Shown in pieces: positions 36,401 to 43,713 of a stretch of 59,180 bases of DNA. Location: positions 1-59,180 of the forward strand of contig JBATLL010000077.1 in the NCBI GenBank assembly GCA_049289295.1, written 5' to 3'. The notes below the pieces were generated by a model that saw only the letters and a list, made by a program, of their open reading frames with translations, did not search any database and was not told the DNA's origin. Numbering within the stretch: position 1 is the first letter of the stretch; every line of letters begins with the position of its first letter. This DNA comes from BOKV01 sp049289295 (GTDB lineage: Bacteria > Pseudomonadota > Alphaproteobacteria > Rhizobiales > Rhizobiaceae). The translations under genes and the position numbers were made by a program.

Positions 36401-36582
36401 AACCTCTCACTGGAAGCCTGCACGTCGCTGAGGTAACTGCGAACCGAAAGAACGCCAGCAGCAAGAATGAAGGCCATGATCATGATCAGGCCGAATGCCG
36501 TGGAAATTCGATAGCGGATTGAATCACGAACGGGCACGCGCTCGTTCGCATGCTCGCCGTCTTTTGTGGAAACTTCGTCCAT
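33427..36582 (-). CDS. Hybrid sensor histidine kinase with receiver and HPt domains (BarA-like layout)
   Basis: A 1051-residue membrane kinase. Order of parts: transmembrane helix (about 31-47), periplasmic sensor, second helix (about 167-190), HAMP, coiled coil, HisKA with H292 in M-S-H-E-I-R-T-P-M-N-G, and the ATPase (N-L-V-N-N-A-L-K-F, G-G-T-G-L-G-L-S). A degenerate receiver-like segment comes next, then a true receiver with phospho-acceptor in V-F-M-D-C-S-M-P-G-M-D-G and T-K-P. A long acidic linker leads to a C-terminal HPt with H978 in H-A-L-K-S-M-S. This forms a complete four-step phosphorelay in one chain. The signal is unknown. A GTG at 36654 would add 24 residues; neither start has a good ribosome site. 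It is divergent from an EAL regulator gene. Confidence 0.9.
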   Translation of the reverse strand: MDEVSTKDGEHANERVPVRDSIRYRISTAFGLIMIMAFILAAGVLSVRSYLSDVQASSERLRGIASILAATVANDFAARDRQGVTQSLTAIRELNEIAFVAIEDNDGRRFADIGTATFLSTERQEISRASALDLLTRNSIWVQAEIRKSGERLGWIYLLSDITHIRVAAMVGLAINSGIALVATLIAFFAASRVVVRMTRPLSKLSYLMRSLSKNAHFSVRADESVKGEIGLLAHSFNTMISRIENRDQQLRDYRYNLEQKVETRTHQLQAAKDEAEAANKAKSDFLATMSHEIRTPMNGMLVMAQLLSSAPLPDQYRRYANVISRSGQGLLTIINDILDISKIEAGKLELEKISFSPDEVVSGVVSLFWERAREKELDLAFHVAADVPRSVEGDQTRVTQVITNLVNNALKFTETGGVIIQMSVVEGAVAGHCRLRCAVRDTGVGIPEEKLASVFERFTQADQSTTRKYGGTGLGLSISQRLIEAMDGQIGVSSKLRKGSTFWFEVNLPVVQEARRMHNALVQKRKVAVATRGVLTAGCLANALEENGFEVATNANGALPDPRTVDALLCDPTMLHGLPLGYDAVPAIGLAGLADQSIETGLREGWLQDVLHLPFVRSDLRQMSERIRVNEYRGTAALGRSEQSAPQHAEFTGVRVLAVDDNLINREVLRDTLNTLKADVTLAESGEMAIDLIAIKQFDMVFMDCSMPGMDGFETTRIIRRMEADEGRSELPVVALTAHVSGEETLKWRESGMNGYLTKPFTIEQIVQAIRDHAGQSQAPAAMVQEPVEHSDVREEVALDRDESVWLSTGDFEEAEPLDETREESAGEQFHHDQYVSHPEHMEEQNTLEIASDGDEISLAETGNTPVVDLIEADRRLDTSPEFTPEATPEVAPEMAPELELEAAPDAAPEFVRGEWRESELISEQTLTLLDSLSASGGVNMASKIFGLFLLHAEPAIVDLKNLLRNEPEKSAAKDAHALKSMSLSAGASVMAGILQRIEDYAKKGEPSKGEALLGELDMAFQRTAEAMSTRINDASKETGSTMADAASLA
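33886..33933 (-). repeat. Four tandem 12-base repeats in the kinase linker
   Basis: Four imperfect copies of TTCTGGCGTGGC (plus strand) in phase with the reading frame. On the coding strand they give a Pro-Glu rich stretch (P-E-x-x repeated) between the receiver and HPt domains. The linker probably acts as a flexible spacer, and the repeat number may vary between strains. Confidence 0.8.
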
Positions 36583-36669
36583 CGTCGTCGCGGCGTCAGC
36601 CACCTTGTGCCCTCCAGACCCTTCGAGGTCATATGTCCTGCGCCGTTGTTGCACAGAGAAACGGAAAAT

Positions 36670-36740
36670 CCGTTAACACCGCCGTCTCTGCAGCGATGCC
36701 GCATCGTTGCGGATCAAACCTTGCTGTCGATGGTTAACGG
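36670..36740. promoter_or_regulatory. Paired GTTAAC sites between divergent signalling genes
   Basis: CCGTTAAC (36670-36677) and GTTAACGG (36733-36740) are perfect inverted copies 55 bases apart, between the kinase and EAL genes. The right copy lies in ATGGTTAA, the complement of TTAACCAT, which resembles a CtrA half-site known from Caulobacter. Control of both genes by a shared factor is inferred. Confidence 0.4.
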
Positions 36741-36858
36741 GAATCGACCGGCAGATCCGTTTCGGGGCATGCTGGTTTGCCATTTGTTATTGGTTTGCGG
36801 CTATCCTGTCGGGACATGTGGCAGTGCCCGTTCAGCCTGCGAAAACCAGGAACCCACA

Positions 36859-38118
36859 ATGAATTCCGCAGAAAATTCCGAACAGACCCTCAACCCCCAA
36901 TATGCCCCCACTGTGATGGTGATCGATGACGACCCGGTCTTTCGCGCGCTGATGGAACATATCCTTGTCTCGCGCGGGGCCGGACGCGTTGTGCTCGCCA
37001 GCGATGGCGCGAAGGCACACCAGCTGCTGGCGGAAGAAACGCACTCGATTGATTTCATCACACTCGATTTGTCGATGCCCAACCAGGACGGTGTCGGATT
37101 CCTGCGCCTGGCCAGCGAACTGGGTTTCAAGGGAAGGCTTCTCCTGATTTCAGGCGAGCATCAGTCTGTTCGCAACAGCGCGGGCAAACTGGCAGCGATG
37201 CTGAAGCTCGACTGTGCCGGCGTGCTGGCAAAGCCCGCCGATTACAACCAGGTTGCGCAGATCGTGCTGTCACCCAGGGATAGTCGGCAAAAGCCGCGCG
37301 AGCGGGTTCACGTGGACGCCGACGAGATCAACTCCGCGCTACGCAATTCGCGGCTTTTTGCCTACTACCAGCCACGCATCGACATTGCGACGGGCAGGAT
37401 AGCCGGTGCCGAGGCGCTGGCACGCATGCGCAATCAGGAAGGTCAGTTGCTCGACGCCGGGCAGATGATCAATCTCGCCGAGGAAAATGGCCGCATCGCC
37501 GACATAACCTGGCGCATGATCGAGATTGTCGCTGAAGAGGCCGCAATTCTTGTCAATGAACATGACGAGACGTTCAAGATATCGTTCAACGTTTCAGGCT
37601 CGATCCTGTCCAATCCGCAGTTCCCGCAACAGTTTGTCGATATCATCCGCCTGTCGGGAATGCGGCCTGAAAACTTCATCCTGGAGCTCACGGAAACCCG
37701 TCTGCCGCAGGACACACCGCAGTCTCTGGAACTGATGACGCGCCTTCGCATGCAAGGCTTCGGTCTTGCGATCGACGATTTCGGTACAGGCTATTCCAAC
37801 ATCGAACAGCTACGCCTGTTTCCATTCACCGAGCTCAAGATCGACCGCAGCTTCATGTCTGGCGCGCTGAACGACAAGTTCGCGCTGGCATGCGCCGAGG
37901 CTAGCGTTTCGCTGGCCCGCGAACTGGACCTGCTCGTCGTTGGCGAGGGCATCGAGACAGTGGATGAACTGGAAATGGCAAGATCGATCGGCGTCGACGA
38001 GGCGCAGGGCTACCTGTTCTCGAAGCCGCTCCCATTCCAGGAGTTCTGTGACTATGTACGCAGTGCCACGGTCCAAGCGCCCATGCTCGGCAATGTTGCG
38101 CTGCGCCAGGCCGGCTGA
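36859..38118 (+). CDS. Response regulator with EAL phosphodiesterase domain
   Basis: A 419-residue two-domain protein. The receiver (about residues 17-140) has the acidic D-D-D at 23-25, phospho-acceptor D70 and K125. The EAL domain follows from about 155. The catalytic set for cyclic di-GMP hydrolysis looks intact: E185 of E-A-L, N244, E276 and E279 in E-L-T-E, D306 and D307 in D-D-F-G-T-G, K327, and E363 in G-E-G-I-E, with Q-G-Y near the end. It should lower cyclic di-GMP when phosphorylated or dephosphorylated, favouring motility. The ATG at 36859 has AGGA eight bases upstream; a frame-open start at 36550 is not credible. The divergent hybrid kinase is the likely partner. Confidence 0.93.
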   Translation: MNSAENSEQTLNPQYAPTVMVIDDDPVFRALMEHILVSRGAGRVVLASDGAKAHQLLAEETHSIDFITLDLSMPNQDGVGFLRLASELGFKGRLLLISGEHQSVRNSAGKLAAMLKLDCAGVLAKPADYNQVAQIVLSPRDSRQKPRERVHVDADEINSALRNSRLFAYYQPRIDIATGRIAGAEALARMRNQEGQLLDAGQMINLAEENGRIADITWRMIEIVAEEAAILVNEHDETFKISFNVSGSILSNPQFPQQFVDIIRLSGMRPENFILELTETRLPQDTPQSLELMTRLRMQGFGLAIDDFGTGYSNIEQLRLFPFTELKIDRSFMSGALNDKFALACAEASVSLARELDLLVVGEGIETVDELEMARSIGVDEAQGYLFSKPLPFQEFCDYVRSATVQAPMLGNVALRQAG

Positions 38119-38305
38119 AAGATCCCGTCCATCCATCCAGGGCTAAGCAACCCGAGGCAAATGCCGTCAGGCTGATCAACGGCCGCAAGGCGTGCATCCT
38201 GCTGCTGATGGACGTGGAAACCTTGACCAGCGTTTGAATTTTGCAATGCCTGCGTGTCCGATAATCGTGCGGACTGGCCGACTAACGCCCTTGCCTGCTC
38301 TTCGC

Positions 38306-39553
38306 TCAGTCCGTCAGGTACGCGTTGCGAATGCCGCCAGAGATACCTTCGGGAACAGGGACGGTGGATCCGGCATAGTCGGAGTTCAGTCTGAGCACCG
38401 AATCCTTGTCGACAACGATCTTGCGCGCAATGATCGCCGTCCAGTCGGAAGCGGTGCCAATATCGCCTGCGTTCCGGATGGCCAGGGTTCCCTTCGGCAA
38501 ATAGACCGTGCCGACAATCGTCTTTGCATCCTTGCTCGAGATCAGGAATTCGCGCCCGGTTGTGGAGTTGCGGTCTTCGAAGATCAGAATGCCCGCCAAT
38601 GGGCCGGTCTTGGGGGCCGTCAGGTCTATGGTCGTCGCGGTACCAAACACTGTCCTGGCTTCCGTTCCAGTCAGGTAAAAACCGACATGGGTGCCCTTCA
38701 ATACTGTGCTCCCGCCGATTTCGAATACGCCATCCTTGATGACATAAACGCCCGGGCTTGCGGTAACCGTACCACCCGTCAACTTGATACCACCGCAATA
38801 GACGCCAGGGAAAATGGTGGTCGTGAAATCCGCCGCAAAATCCGTGTGGTCGCAGCTACCCACCGCTGGCGCTGGTCTGGATGCAAGCGGATCGGGTACG
38901 GCGGGACAATCCGTGATGGGGTTCGGTGTGTAGTCAGCAGCAACGCCCTTTGCGCCACCTGAACTGCAAATGTCCAGAGCGGTAAGGTTGCTGGCCGACA
39001 TTACTGTCATTCCGGCGTTGCTGGTGGAATTGGAATAGATCGAGCAATTGTCTCCGGTGACCTTGGACTTGCCGTCCACCAGTAAGGTCTCGGGTTCTGT
39101 CTCGTCGAGACCGACGATGCAGATGTTGGTCGAGCTGACGATGGCAGCATTCGATGAAACCGCTATCTGCGGATTGCTCTTGAAAAGACCGAGCAGGAAA
39201 TAGCCGTGGCCATCCTGGCGGATCGCAACCTTCACGGTCCCCATGGCCTCATCGACGGCTACGTCACTGGTATAGACTGCTGCCGAAATGCCGGAGCTTG
39301 TCAGGGTTTCCTCGACAAATTCCTCAGCCACGGATTTTGCAATACTGGCGCCCCAGCCCTGAAGCGCTGCTTCGCGAACAGCCGCCAGGGCGGCGTTGTC
39401 CGCAGCTTCCTGCATCTGTGATTTTTGCGAGAAGAAGATTGAATAGTCGATCGAAAGACCGATAAGGCCAAACAGGACCGGTGCCATGACGCCAAACGTC
39501 ACCGCGAAATTACCTCGCCGATTTCCAGCAAATCTCTTCAGCAGTTCAATCAT
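38306..39553 (-). CDS. TadG-like protein with beta-solenoid-type C-terminal region
   Basis: A 415-residue protein. The N-terminus (R-R-G-N-F-A-V-T-F-G, then one transmembrane helix and the S-Q-K-S-Q-M-Q-E-A-A-D-N-A-A-L-A motif) is that of TadE/TadG minor pilins, which follow an unusual prepilin-like export. The remainder, outside the membrane, is rich in Gly, Thr, Ser and Val with short repeating strands such as G-V-Y-V-I-K-D-G and G-T-L-A-I-R-N-A-G, suggesting a right-handed beta-helix. Four to six cysteines may form disulfides. No other tad or flp genes are nearby. A surface or adhesion role is inferred. AAGGGAA precedes the ATG. Confidence 0.83.
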   Translation of the reverse strand: MIELLKRFAGNRRGNFAVTFGVMAPVLFGLIGLSIDYSIFFSQKSQMQEAADNAALAAVREAALQGWGASIAKSVAEEFVEETLTSSGISAAVYTSDVAVDEAMGTVKVAIRQDGHGYFLLGLFKSNPQIAVSSNAAIVSSTNICIVGLDETEPETLLVDGKSKVTGDNCSIYSNSTSNAGMTVMSASNLTALDICSSGGAKGVAADYTPNPITDCPAVPDPLASRPAPAVGSCDHTDFAADFTTTIFPGVYCGGIKLTGGTVTASPGVYVIKDGVFEIGGSTVLKGTHVGFYLTGTEARTVFGTATTIDLTAPKTGPLAGILIFEDRNSTTGREFLISSKDAKTIVGTVYLPKGTLAIRNAGDIGTASDWTAIIARKIVVDKDSVLRLNSDYAGSTVPVPEGISGGIRNAYLTD

Positions 39554-39577
39554 CTCAAATTCCCTTGATCCGCTGAT

Positions 39578-39597
39578 CTTAACGATTGGTAGTTAAG
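39578..39597. promoter_or_regulatory. Inverted repeat upstream of the TadG-like gene
   Basis: CTTAAC and GTTAAG are perfect arms around eight bases, 24 bases before the start codon. It is a candidate operator; the core TTAAC resembles the sites in the kinase/EAL gap, so a common regulator is possible. Confidence 0.4.
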
Positions 39598-39681
39598 AAA
39601 AGCGTTTACCGGGCATCGCGAGTTGCGCTTTGACAAACCAGGGTTACCCAGGGATTAACCGGAAAAAGCCTGCGCGGAAGC

Positions 39682-40989
39682 CTAAAGTCTGTCCCGCATG
39701 GAGAACCAGGTCATGGCCAGGACAAGCAACGGCCAGCGAAGTGCACTGCCGCCCGGAAAGGCCATGCCGGGCAGGCCTGCCATCAGATCAAACCGTTCGG
39801 CCTGGCCTCTCACGGCCTCTGCGGCGATCTTGCCGGCAAGCGTTGCTATGGTCACTCCATGGCCAGAATAGCCGGAAATTGAAATGAGGTTGGGTGCCAG
39901 TCGCTGGAAGGAAGGAAGGCGGTTGGTCGTAATCGCAAGGGTTCCACCCCAGCCATATTCGATGGCCACGTCCTTCAATTGCGGGAAGACCTCCAGCATG
40001 GGCTTGCGCACGAAAGCCTTGATGTCTGGCGGGAACCGATAACCGTAGTTTTCGCCGCCGCCAAAAAGCAGTCGGCCATCAGCACTCAGCCTGAAATAAT
40101 TGATGACGAAGCGGCTGTCGGCCACAGCGGCATTGTTGGCAATCAGGGCTTTCGCTCCCTCGTCGCCCAACGGTTCGGTGGCAATGACGAAATTGTTGAT
40201 CGGCATCACACGCCGCGCGACATTCTTTTCGAGAGTCCCCAGATAGCCATTGCACGCGAGGACACAATGGGCCGCCTCGATCGTTCCTTCAGCCGAATGC
40301 GCCTTGATTGCTGCGCCCTTGCTGATGTGAGTGATCTGGGTTCCTTCATAGATTGTCACGCCCGCGCCAAGCGCAGCCTCTGCCAGGCCGAGAACATAGT
40401 TCAACGGGTGAAGGTGAAAGGAACCAGTGTCGAGAGTACCACCGTGATAGTCCTCGCTCGCCACCAGCGAACGCATTTCCTCGCGGTCGATGAAGCGGAT
40501 ATCCCCGTAACCGTATTTCTCATTCAGCTTGCGGGCATAGTCGTGGCTGTGTGCGACATAGCGAGGCTTGTGATCGGCGTGGATGATGCCCGGAACGGGG
40601 GCGCAGTCGATGCCGTGCCTTGCAATGAGGTCGCGCACGAGCTGCTTTGCTTCCTCGCCAAGCTGCCACAGCTTTGCGGCATCAGCGTCGCCGACCATGG
40701 ATTCCAGATGGTCCTGGTCGACACGCTGGCCGCTACCTGCCTGCCCACCATTGCGGCCAGAGGCTCCCCATCCAACGCGATGCGCATCGACCAGCGCCAC
40801 ATCCATGCCGGTGGAGGCCAGGTGCAAAGCGGCCGACAGGCCCGAATAACCGCCGCCCACGACAAGCACATCGTGCTTCCTGACCCCGGCAAGGCGGGGC
40901 TGTTCGGGAAGCAGATGTGCCGTCGCGTGATACCATGAGGGCGGATAAGTGCCCTTGCGGTCATTGGCGTGCAGAATATCAAGTGCCAT
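39682..40989 (-). CDS. puuB: Gamma-glutamylputrescine oxidase
   Basis: A 435-residue FAD enzyme oxidising gamma-glutamylputrescine to gamma-glutamyl-aminobutyraldehyde, with release of ammonia and hydrogen peroxide. FAD-binding V-V-G-G-G-Y-S-G-L is near residues 44-52, followed by G-W-G-A-S-G-R-N-G-G. The C-terminus has G-Y-S-G-H-G-V and ends in a hydrophobic stretch. It starts three bases after the stop of the adjacent puuA gene, so they form an operon. The later genes of the pathway (puuC, puuD) are not in the window. Confidence 0.9.
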   Translation of the reverse strand: MALDILHANDRKGTYPPSWYHATAHLLPEQPRLAGVRKHDVLVVGGGYSGLSAALHLASTGMDVALVDAHRVGWGASGRNGGQAGSGQRVDQDHLESMVGDADAAKLWQLGEEAKQLVRDLIARHGIDCAPVPGIIHADHKPRYVAHSHDYARKLNEKYGYGDIRFIDREEMRSLVASEDYHGGTLDTGSFHLHPLNYVLGLAEAALGAGVTIYEGTQITHISKGAAIKAHSAEGTIEAAHCVLACNGYLGTLEKNVARRVMPINNFVIATEPLGDEGAKALIANNAAVADSRFVINYFRLSADGRLLFGGGENYGYRFPPDIKAFVRKPMLEVFPQLKDVAIEYGWGGTLAITTNRLPSFQRLAPNLISISGYSGHGVTIATLAGKIAAEAVRGQAERFDLMAGLPGMAFPGGSALRWPLLVLAMTWFSMRDRL

Positions 40990-40992
40990 CGT

Positions 40993-42366
40993 TCAGACGT
41001 TCAACAGCAGGTGTTCGCGTTCCCATGGGCTGATGACACGCAGATAGTCTTCGAACTCCCGCATCTTGATGCTTTCGTACATCCGGCAGAATTCCTCGCC
41101 CAGCAGCGAGCGCAGCTTGGGGAACTTGCGCAGTTGCTTCAGTCCCTCATGCAGTTCACGCGGCAGGGCATGCGGCAGTTCATAGGCATTGCCGCTGACC
41201 TTTGTGCGCGGCGCAAGCTTTTCGGTCATGCCGAGATAGCCGCAGGCAAGGCAGGCAGCCATTGCGAGATAGGGGTTCGTATCCATTCCCACGACCCTGT
41301 TCTCGATGCGTCTGGCTGCCGGGCCGGAAGTCGGCACGCGCAGGCCTGTAGAGCGGTTGTCCTCACCCCATTCGAGGTTGATGGGCGCGGAGATGCCCGG
41401 CACCAGCCTGCGATAGGAATTCACATATGGCGCAAGCAGGGAGATGACCGCGGTCAGATAGTGCTGCTGGCCGCCGACAAAGTGGTAGAACAGATCGCTG
41501 GCCGAGCCATCGGCGTTGGAGAAGATATTCTCGTTGGTCTTGGTGTTGACCACGCTCATGTGAAGATGCATCGCGCTGCCGGGTTCATCCTCCATCGGCT
41601 TGGCCATGAAGGTGGCATAGCAATTGTGCTTGAGCGCGGCTTCACGAATGGTCCGCTTGAAGGTGAACACCTGATCGGCAAGCAGCAGCGGATCACCATG
41701 ATTGAGATTGATCTCGATCTGGCCTGCGCCGCCTTCCTGGATGATGGTGTCGATCTCCAGGCCCTGGGCATCGGCGAAGTCATAGATCGTGTCGATGACA
41801 GCCGTGTATTCATCGATTGCAGCAATCGAATAAGCTTGGCGTCCGGCACCCTGGCGGCCCGAGCGACCCACGGGTGGTTCGAGCGGAATGTCGGGATCCG
41901 TATTGGGCCTGGTGAGGTAGAATTCCAGTTCAGGGGCGATGACGGGTCGCCATCCCTTGCGCTTGTAGGCCGCAAGCACCTTTTTCAGCACATAGCGCGG
42001 CGCGATCGTGACCGGTTCACCGGTCAGGGTTTCCATGTCGTGGATCACCTGGATCGTGACGTCCTCGGCCCAGGGCGAAGCGACTGCTGTGTCGAGGTCC
42101 GGCTTGAGTACCATGTCGGTTTCAGTCCATGCTTCTTCGGTACTGTAATCCGAATATTCACCGGTGATGGACTGATAGAAGATGGAGATAGGCAGAAAGG
42201 ACCGTTCCGTTTCGACGAACTTGCGGGCGGGCATGACCTTGCCGCGCGCAATGCCGGCAAAATCGGAAATGATGCATTCGACTTCGTCAACGGCGCGCCC
42301 GTCCAGCCAGATACGGGCGGATTCGGGCAAATTCTCTGACCAGTTCAATATAGCCTGGCGGCTCAT
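40993..42366 (-). CDS. puuA: Gamma-glutamylputrescine synthetase (glutamine-synthetase family)
   Basis: A 457-residue ligase joining glutamate to putrescine at the expense of ATP. It has the glutamine-synthetase catalytic fold, with G-G-A-G-Q-I-E-I-N-L-N-H-G-D-P-L around the metal and ATP site and N-R-S-T-G-L-R-V-P near the C-terminus. It lacks the adenylylation-loop features of GlnA and lies beside puuB, with a polyamine importer on the divergent side, which decides the assignment. Close relatives act on ethanolamine or other amines, so the substrate could be another amine. Confidence 0.88.
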   Translation of the reverse strand: MSRQAILNWSENLPESARIWLDGRAVDEVECIISDFAGIARGKVMPARKFVETERSFLPISIFYQSITGEYSDYSTEEAWTETDMVLKPDLDTAVASPWAEDVTIQVIHDMETLTGEPVTIAPRYVLKKVLAAYKRKGWRPVIAPELEFYLTRPNTDPDIPLEPPVGRSGRQGAGRQAYSIAAIDEYTAVIDTIYDFADAQGLEIDTIIQEGGAGQIEINLNHGDPLLLADQVFTFKRTIREAALKHNCYATFMAKPMEDEPGSAMHLHMSVVNTKTNENIFSNADGSASDLFYHFVGGQQHYLTAVISLLAPYVNSYRRLVPGISAPINLEWGEDNRSTGLRVPTSGPAARRIENRVVGMDTNPYLAMAACLACGYLGMTEKLAPRTKVSGNAYELPHALPRELHEGLKQLRKFPKLRSLLGEEFCRMYESIKMREFEDYLRVISPWEREHLLLNV

Positions 42367-42504
42367 GTCGTGTTCCAGTTTGAAAAATTGATGGTGTATC
42401 CAACCTCCCCAGCAGGCTGTCGGACGGCGCGACTGTCCTCTTTTTGGCGCAAACTGGCAAGCCGGGAAAGTGGGGCAAGCACAACAGCAGGTCGAAAAAA
42501 TCGC

Positions 42505-42534
42505 TTGGAAAACCAGTAAGCCATCTTCTATTGT
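42505..42534 (+). promoter_or_regulatory. Candidate potF promoter in the puuA/potF divergent gap
   Basis: TTGGAA (42505-42510) and TATTGT (42529-42534) with an 18-base spacer, 40 bases before potF. The match is only fair. The 207-base gap must also hold the puuA promoter; no clear operator was found in it. Confidence 0.3.
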
Positions 42535-42573
42535 CTGCCATCGCTATAAACAAAAGAGGGGTATCAGCGTAAA

Positions 42574-43659
42574 ATGAGGAGCTCAAAAGCAATCCTGGCA
42601 GCAGTGTCGCTGACCGTGTCGGCCACCTTTGCCAACGCCGCGGAAGTACGGATCTACAACTGGTCCGACTATATTGACGATTCCATTCTGGAAGACTTCA
42701 CCAAGGAAACCGGCATCGACGTCGTCTATGACGTGTTCGACTCCAACGAAGTGCTCGAAACCAAGCTGCTGGCTGGGTCCACTGGCTACGACGTGGTTAT
42801 TCCGTCCGGCGCGTTCCTCGGTCGCCAGATCGAAGCCGGCGTCTTCCAGAAGCTCGACATGTCAAAGCTGACAAACATCGGCAACATGTGGGACGACATT
42901 GCAAAGCAGACCTCACGCTATGATCCGGGCAACGAATATTCGGTCAATTACATGTGGGGCACCACCGGCATCGGCTACAATGTCGGCAAGGTGAAGGAAA
43001 TCCTCGGCACCGATACGATCGACAGCTGGGAAGTGCTCTTCAACCCCGAAACCATTGCCAAGTTCAAGGATTGCGGCATTCACGTGCTTGACGCGCCGCA
43101 GGAAATCATCCCGACAGCGCTGCAGTATCTGGGTCTTAATCCAGACACACGTGACGCGGATGATTTTGCCAAGGCAGAGGAAGTGCTGCTGAAGATCCGT
43201 CCAAGCATCCTCAAGTTCCATTCCTCCGAATACATCAATGCGCTCGCCAATGGCGATATCTGCCTTGCGATCGGATGGTCGGGTGACGTGATCCAGGCTG
43301 CTGACCGCGCAAGCGAAGCGGACAATGGCAACGAGATTGCCTATTCGATCCCCAAGGAAGGCGCCAATCTCTGGTTTGACCAGATGGCAATTCCCGCCGA
43401 TGCGAAGAATGTCGCAGAAGCCCATGCTTTCATCGACTACATGATGCGGGCAGAAGTGATCGCCAAGGCATCAAACTATGTCTACTACGCCAACGGCAAC
43501 AAGGCGTCCCAGCCACTGCTCGAGGCTGACCTGATCGGCGACAACACCATCTATCCCGATGAGGAAACCACCAAGAAGCTGTTTGTGACAACACCCTACG
43601 ATCCAAAGACCACACGGCTTGTTACCCGGATGTGGACCAAGATCACAACCGGTCAATAA
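42574..43659 (+). CDS. potF: Polyamine ABC transporter substrate-binding protein
   Basis: A 361-residue periplasmic protein with a signal peptide cut near A-N-A (residue 22). The mature start E-V-R-I-Y-N-W-S-D-Y-I-D is the hallmark of PotD/PotF proteins. G-Y-D-V-V-I-P-S-G and I-A-I-G-W-S-G-D-V-like strands form the ligand site. Neighbouring puuA and puuB suggest putrescine as the ligand. It is the first gene of potFGHI; a hairpin after it may favour its expression over the membrane components. AGAGGGG lies 13 bases before the ATG, a long spacing. Confidence 0.94.
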   Translation: MRSSKAILAAVSLTVSATFANAAEVRIYNWSDYIDDSILEDFTKETGIDVVYDVFDSNEVLETKLLAGSTGYDVVIPSGAFLGRQIEAGVFQKLDMSKLTNIGNMWDDIAKQTSRYDPGNEYSVNYMWGTTGIGYNVGKVKEILGTDTIDSWEVLFNPETIAKFKDCGIHVLDAPQEIIPTALQYLGLNPDTRDADDFAKAEEVLLKIRPSILKFHSSEYINALANGDICLAIGWSGDVIQAADRASEADNGNEIAYSIPKEGANLWFDQMAIPADAKNVAEAHAFIDYMMRAEVIAKASNYVYYANGNKASQPLLEADLIGDNTIYPDEETTKKLFVTTPYDPKTTRLVTRMWTKITTGQ

Positions 43660-43666
43660 GAAGCAG

Positions 43667-43689
43667 AGCGGTCCCCACTGGGGGCCGCT
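43667..43689 (+). terminator. Hairpin between potF and potG (partial terminator)
   Basis: AGCGG-T-CCCC and GGGG-CCGCT pair around a four-base loop, followed by TTTCTT. Such hairpins after a binding-protein gene commonly stabilise its mRNA or stop part of the transcripts before the transporter genes. Confidence 0.7.
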
Positions 43690-43713
43690 TTCTTGTCATG
43701 GGGAACAATTCAG

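Noticed and set aside
40969..42339. Long open frame of about 456 codons antisense to puuA
   Set aside because: Entirely opposite a clear glutamine-synthetase-family gene, without protein family features.
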